Source: Nocardioides mesophilus | Lineage (GTDB): Bacteria; Actinomycetota; Actinomycetes; Propionibacteriales; Nocardioidaceae | DNA: 64,000 nucleotides | Assembly: GCF_014395785.1 (NCBI RefSeq) | Contig: NZ_CP060713.1 | Coordinates: forward strand, 3,066,501 to 3,130,500 | Reading direction: 5' to 3' | In this document: in pieces, positions 59,917 to 64,000 of the stretch | Position numbering within the stretch: position 1 is the stretch's first letter | How the letters are laid out: each line of letters begins with the position of its first letter | Notes under the pieces: model-generated | What the model saw: only the letters and a program-made list of their open reading frames with translations | Database searches by the model: none | Told to the model about the DNA's origin: nothing | Position numbers and translations under genes: made by a program

Positions 59917-60243
59917 GCTCCCAGCGAGTCGGCGGGAGCCGGTCGACGACGGGGGGTTACCATGGATATCAGCACCGACCCTCGGTGGTGCCGCGCGTCC
60001 ACGGACCGTGGCACTCGGCGGCCGGTGCCCGGGCCATCACCAGATGGTCGGAGGTGCCACACGGTGGCGGGTCGTCGGGGCTCGCCACGTCGATCTCTCG
60101 TGGATCCGTGCGGCCGGGTCGTGTCTCGCAATGGCCACCAGGTCCCTTGCGCGCGACCGCCCTTTGCCCCGGCTGCGGGACTGCGTGCGGGGGCTCCATC
60201 TCCCCGCCGTGGCGAAGCGCCGGAAACTCCAGAGGAGGAGTCT
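59917..60243. other. Intergenic region before the helicase gene
   Basis: A 327-bp gap. An in-frame ATG at 59962 would lengthen the helicase by 94 residues, but that stretch is Arg/Pro-rich with poor third-position bias, and the AGGAGGAG at 60231-60238 clearly serves TTG 60244. I see no other gene, repeat or strong hairpin. Confidence 0.5.
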
Positions 60244-62376
60244 TTGGCTCGACGAGGCCAGCGCCAACCGAGCGCTCGTCGTACCGCGCCGCGAAACCAG
60301 CGGCGGGTCCGCGAGGTCGACAACGACGGCATCATCCCGGTGCTCGCCCGTGCGGTGCGTGAGATCGAGACCGCCGTCCAGCGTGGACCGGTGATGCCGT
60401 CGGTCCGGACCAAGTTCCAGGTCGTCGCCCTGCTGGTGCGCGAGGAGCGCGCCCGCGTCAAGGCCGACGAGGCCGGCAGCGAGGCCCGCAGGACCGAGCA
60501 GCTGAAGCGTCTGGACGGGGTCGCGACGATCCTGGCGAAGACCGCCGCGCGAGACACCTCGCTGCTCTCCCTGCTCGCCGAGGACGCGGTCGTCACGGAC
60601 ACGGCCCGCGCGCTCAAGCGCGAGATGCTGAGGACCGCCGGGGTCGAGGCCGCCGCGGAGGAGCCCGCTCCCCGCGAGCCCGCGGCCGCCACCGCCGCCC
60701 CCGAGCGCCGGGTCGTGCCGCAGTCGGTGGTCTCCCGGCAGCTCGCCAACCCCTTCCTCCCTCCCGACTTCTCCTCCGCGGCGCAGGTCAAGGCCCGCCC
60801 GCGCCGGCTGGCCGGCTGGGAGCTGCTCGGCCCGCTGTTCCGGTCCTTCGAGGTCGCCGGCGGCGGCGCTTCGGCCTGCATGGCCCTGCCCGAGCCGGGA
60901 TCGCTCAAGGCCCCGGGCGACCGGGAGCTGATGCCGCACCAGGCCCGGGTGGTGGCCGCGGCCGCCTCCGGCCACCGCACGTTCCTGCTCGCGGACGAGC
61001 CGGGTCTGGGCAAGACCGCCCAGGCGCTGCTGGCGGCCCAGGCGGCGAACGCCTTCCCGCTGCTCGTGGTGGTGCCGAACGTCGTCAAGACCAACTGGGC
61101 CCGCGAGGCCGCCCTGTGGACCCCGCACCGACCGGCGACCGTGATCCACGGCAACGGCGACACGATCGACGGCTTCGCCGACATCGTCGTCGTCAACTAC
61201 GAGGTGCTCGACCGCCACGTCGGCTGGCTCGGCGACCTCGGCTTCCGCGGGATGGTCGTCGACGAGGCGCACTTCATCAAGAACAAGAGCTCCCAGCGCT
61301 CGCAGCACGTGCTGCAGCTCTCCGAGCGGATCCGGTCGCGGGTCGTGCGGCCGCTGCTGATGGCGCTCACCGGCACACCGCTGATCAACGACATCGAGGA
61401 CTTCCGGACCATCTGGCAGTTCCTCGGCTGGATCGACGACAAGATGCCGCTCGGCGAGCTCATGAACGCGCTCGAGGAGACCGGGCTGGCTCCGGGCGAG
61501 CCGGGGTTCTACCCGGCCGCGCGCAGCTGCGTCGTCGACCTCGGGATCGTCCGCCGCCGCAAGGTCGACGTGGCCGCGGACATCCCCGCCCGCCGCATCG
61601 CCGACCTGCCGGTGGAGATCGACGACGAGGCCGGCCGTTCGATCCGCGAGGCGGAGCGTGAGCTCGCACGTCGCCTGGTGGCGCGCTACCAGGGTGCGCT
61701 CGAGAGGCGCACCTCCGGTGTCGTCGTCGAAGGGATCGACCACGAGCTCGTCCGCCGGGTGGCCACCTGGGAGCGGGAGGACACCAGCAGCAAGACCGAC
61801 GAGAACGTGTTCTCGATGGTCCGCCGGATCGGCCAGGCGAAGGCCGGTCTCGCCGCGGACTACGCGGCGCAGCTCGCGCGCAACGTCGGCAAGGTGGTCT
61901 TCTTCGCCAAGCACGTGGACGTGATGGACGCCGCGGAGGAGACCTTCGCCAAGCGCGGGATCCGGTTCTCCTCGATCCGCGGCGACCAGACGCCGACGGC
62001 GCGGCAGAAGAACATCGACGCCTTCGTCAACGACCCCGACGTCTCGATCGCGGTCTGCTCCCTGACCGCGGCCGGCGTGGGGCTCAACCTCCAGGTCGCC
62101 TCCAACGTCGTGCTCGCGGAGCTGTCGTGGACCGACGCGGAGCAGACCCAGGCCATCGACCGGGTCCACCGGATCGGCCAGGCAGAGCCGGTCACCGCCT
62201 GGCGGATCATCGCCGCGCAGACCATCGACACCAGGATCGCCGAGCTCATCGACAGCAAGGCCGGCCTGGCGGCGAAGGCGCTGGACGGCTCCGACGAGGA
62301 CATCTCGTCCTCGGCCGACGTGCAGCTCGAGGCCCTGGTGACGCTGCTGACCGACGCCCTGTCGGCCTCGGCGTGA
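60244..62376 (+). CDS. SNF2-family DNA-dependent ATPase/helicase
   Basis: A 710-residue SNF2 motor. N-terminal helical region (1 to about 220), Walker A LLADEPGLGKTAQALL with Lys257, DEAH box VVDEAHFIKN with Asp340, motif III LMALTGTPLIND, and a helicase C domain with VVFFAKHVDVMDAAEETF, TAAGVGLNLQVASNVVLAELSWTDAEQTQAIDRVHRIGQ. The TTG start is chosen for the AGGAGGAG 6-7 nt upstream. It probably remodels or translocates on double-stranded DNA in repair or fork handling. It stands alone, with no nuclease or methylase beside it. Confidence 0.9.
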   Translation: MARRGQRQPSARRTAPRNQRRVREVDNDGIIPVLARAVREIETAVQRGPVMPSVRTKFQVVALLVREERARVKADEAGSEARRTEQLKRLDGVATILAKTAARDTSLLSLLAEDAVVTDTARALKREMLRTAGVEAAAEEPAPREPAAATAAPERRVVPQSVVSRQLANPFLPPDFSSAAQVKARPRRLAGWELLGPLFRSFEVAGGGASACMALPEPGSLKAPGDRELMPHQARVVAAAASGHRTFLLADEPGLGKTAQALLAAQAANAFPLLVVVPNVVKTNWAREAALWTPHRPATVIHGNGDTIDGFADIVVVNYEVLDRHVGWLGDLGFRGMVVDEAHFIKNKSSQRSQHVLQLSERIRSRVVRPLLMALTGTPLINDIEDFRTIWQFLGWIDDKMPLGELMNALEETGLAPGEPGFYPAARSCVVDLGIVRRRKVDVAADIPARRIADLPVEIDDEAGRSIREAERELARRLVARYQGALERRTSGVVVEGIDHELVRRVATWEREDTSSKTDENVFSMVRRIGQAKAGLAADYAAQLARNVGKVVFFAKHVDVMDAAEETFAKRGIRFSSIRGDQTPTARQKNIDAFVNDPDVSIAVCSLTAAGVGLNLQVASNVVLAELSWTDAEQTQAIDRVHRIGQAEPVTAWRIIAAQTIDTRIAELIDSKAGLAAKALDGSDEDISSSADVQLEALVTLLTDALSASA

Positions 62377-62392
62377 CGGGGCGCGCGCGTTC

Positions 62393-64000
62393 GTGAGCCG
62401 GCTCACCCCCCGGTGGCGCGCACGGTCCCGCAGCCGCCGGGAGCGTGATGCCGCCTCGCGCCCGCTGGAGCTGCTGAGCTACGTCCTGCTCGCCGGCTTC
62501 GTGCTGGTCACGCTGGGCCCGGCCCTGCTCGGTGCCGGCGCGCTGATCGACCTGAACAGGCTGACCACCGTGCAGCCGTTCATGGCGCTGCACGGTCGCA
62601 CGACCAGCGACACGATCCTGTGCCGGTGGGACACCACCGACTACTACCTGCCCGGCATCGCGGCGATCAAGCGGGCCTTCTTCGCCGGTGACTTCCCGAC
62701 CTGGGCGCCCTACGAGGTGGGCGGCTCGCCGCTCGCGTCCATGCCCAACCACGCGGCGCTGAGCCCGCTCTCGCTGCCCTACTTCCTGCTGCCGCTGTGG
62801 TTCGCGCCCGCCTTCGTCAAGCTGGGGGAGTACGTCGTCGGCATCGCCGGCATGGTGGCCTTCCTCCGCCGACTCGGCGTCAGCCGGGGACCCGGCATCC
62901 TGGCCGGCATCCTCTTCGTGTCCTCGGGCTTCATGATGATGTGGACGAACTGGCCGCACACCCGGGTGGCCGCCCTCATCCCGGCGCTGTTCTGGGCGCT
63001 CGAGCGCATCGTCCAGGAGCGTCGTGCCCGCGACGTGGTGCTCTGCGCCGTCGTGGTGGCCAGCATGCTGCTCGGCGGCTTCCCGGCGGTCACCCTGTTC
63101 GCGCTGACGGTCGCCGGGGCCTACGTCCTGGTGCGGGCGTTCACCCTGCACCGCGGGCGGCCCTCTGTCGCCGCCGGCGTCCTGGGCCAGGCAGTGGGCG
63201 GCGTGGCCCTCGGGGTCGGCCTCGCCTCGGTGCAGCTGCTGCCGTTCGTCCGGAACCTGGCGCTGTTCAACCTGGAGGGCCGCGAGTCGGCCGGCACGCA
63301 CCTGCCGCTGGGCCTGCTGCTGACCACGGTGGCGCCCGAGACCGTGGGGCTGTGCGCCAACGGCGACCGCTACGGCAAGATCAACCCGGTCGAGGCGGTC
63401 GGGTTCCTGGGCGCCGCAGCGCTGGTGCTCGCAGTGGTGGCCCTGGTGCTGCGGCTGCCCCGCGGCGCCCGGCCCGACCGCACCCCCCGGACCTTCTTCG
63501 CGGCCGCCGCGGTGGTGCTGGTGCTGGCGATCTGGGTCGGCGGACCCGTGCTGCTGGCGATCCAGAGCCTGCCGTTCTACTCCTCCAACTTCATCGGCCG
63601 CGCCCAGTCCGTCTTCGGCTTCGTCGGCGCGGCGCTCGCCGGCTTCGGCCTCGACCGGTTGCTGCGGTGGGTGCCGTCGGGCGGCGACGGGCCGCCGGGG
63701 GACGGGCCGCCGGGGGACGGGCCGCCGGGCGACCGTCCGCCGGAGGACGAGCCATCCGGACGGCCGGAGGACCCGACGCCTCCCGCGGACGACGTACCCG
63801 GGAAGGCGCGGCGGCTCGTGCTCCTGGCTCTGGCGGGGCTGGTCGCGGCCGGCTTCGCCGGCGTGGTCGTGGTCAGCGCCTACCGTGCGGCCGGACGCGA
63901 CGGCTACACCGAGCACCTGACCCATGCGTTGGTGGTCCCCGGCGTGCTTCTGCTGGCCGCAGTGCTCGCCGTGCTGCTCACCGTGCTCGGGCGTGGGCGG
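62393..64000 (+). CDS. YfhO-like multi-pass membrane protein (3' end outside window)
   Basis: Open to the window end, 536 residues visible. GTG 62393 begins a basic N-terminus, then many hydrophobic helices: ELLSYVLLAGFVLVTLGPALL, an outer loop with CRWDTTDYYLPGIAAIKRAFFAGDFPTWAPYEVGGSPLASMPNHAALSPL, then FLLPLWFAPAFVKLGEYVVGIAGMVAF and others. YfhO-type proteins are GT-C-fold membrane glycosyltransferases acting on lipid-linked sugars. No strong ribosome site is visible and the gene is 16 bp after the helicase stop, so read-through transcription is possible. Around residue 433 a hydrophilic loop carries a 15-bp tandem repeat (PPGDG). Confidence 0.8.
   Translation, partial: MSRLTPRWRARSRSRRERDAASRPLELLSYVLLAGFVLVTLGPALLGAGALIDLNRLTTVQPFMALHGRTTSDTILCRWDTTDYYLPGIAAIKRAFFAGDFPTWAPYEVGGSPLASMPNHAALSPLSLPYFLLPLWFAPAFVKLGEYVVGIAGMVAFLRRLGVSRGPGILAGILFVSSGFMMMWTNWPHTRVAALIPALFWALERIVQERRARDVVLCAVVVASMLLGGFPAVTLFALTVAGAYVLVRAFTLHRGRPSVAAGVLGQAVGGVALGVGLASVQLLPFVRNLALFNLEGRESAGTHLPLGLLLTTVAPETVGLCANGDRYGKINPVEAVGFLGAAALVLAVVALVLRLPRGARPDRTPRTFFAAAAVVLVLAIWVGGPVLLAIQSLPFYSSNFIGRAQSVFGFVGAALAGFGLDRLLRWVPSGGDGPPGDGPPGDGPPGDRPPEDEPSGRPEDPTPPADDVPGKARRLVLLALAGLVAAGFAGVVVVSAYRAAGRDGYTEHLTHALVVPGVLLLAAVLAVLLTVLGRGR
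63689..63748 (+). repeat. 15-bp tandem repeat inside the YfhO-like gene
   Basis: GGGCCGCCGGGGGAC occurs twice exactly, then a third copy with one change and a fourth degenerate copy, coding for GPPGD-type repeats in a cytoplasmic or outer loop. Length variation between strains is likely. Confidence 0.8.

Noticed and set aside
59962-60243. In-frame ATG extension of the SNF2 helicase
   Set aside because: Poor codon bias and a strong AGGAGGAG just before TTG 60244.

Overview
The window is high-GC DNA from an actinobacterium. Codons end almost always in G or C, several genes start with GTG or TTG, some look leaderless, and the gene families fit a Nocardioides-like soil member of the Nocardioidaceae (the family-level placement is inference). 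I see no rRNA, tRNA, CRISPR array, transposase or prophage gene. The window reads as chromosome, with a metal/redox island in the middle.

Layout. 1-5.2 kb: the 3' end of an ABC-F ATPase gene, then a five-gene minus-strand operon (alpha/beta hydrolase, small membrane protein, FMN alpha-hydroxy-acid oxidase, formamidase, SDR dehydrogenase). 5.2-15.7 kb: cold-shock protein, secreted protein, flavodoxin, MalT-like regulator, DUF2252 protein, TMEM175 channel, Vps62-like protein, class II amidotransferase and VOC protein. 15.9-21.6 kb: M28 peptidase, alkyl sulfatase-like hydrolase, a self-regulating XRE-cupin protein and a B3/B4 protein. 21.6-36 kb: copZ and copA (copA has an unusual extra C-terminal domain), isochorismatase, racemase, a sulfite-oxidase-like molybdoenzyme with a membrane partner, a large LuxR regulator, a second copZ, GNAT, a flavin monooxygenase and an MFS pump. 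36-41 kb: SCO4226-like protein, a second AAA-LuxR regulator, a CtlX-type hydrolase and a membrane protein. 41-47 kb: one 1841-residue single-chain acyl-CoA carboxylase. 47-52 kb: a cell-wall block with an MreB-like protein, a fused SEDS/class B PBP and a kinase-like membrane protein. 52-64 kb: dehydrogenases, a GGDEF protein, a HerA-like ATPase with a patatin, a LysR/EamA divergent pair, an SNF2 helicase and the start of a YfhO-like membrane protein.

Main discovery: six promoters between 21.6 and 34.3 kb carry the same 22-bp element (core CYGGCSRTTYMNCCGG). It always has the same orientation relative to the gene, and in five of six cases it lies exactly 21 nt upstream of a -10-like hexamer. 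They serve copZ, copA, the membrane protein/molybdoenzyme operon, the second copZ, the monooxygenase and the MFS pump. This looks like a class-II-type activator regulon tying copper handling to redox enzymes and export. Its regulator is not identifiable here.

Quality warning: at least seven genes, probably eight, are broken by a single missing base, mostly in G/C runs. All are deletions, so I read them as probable homopolymer errors in the assembly rather than real pseudogenes. Those entries give the repaired extent.
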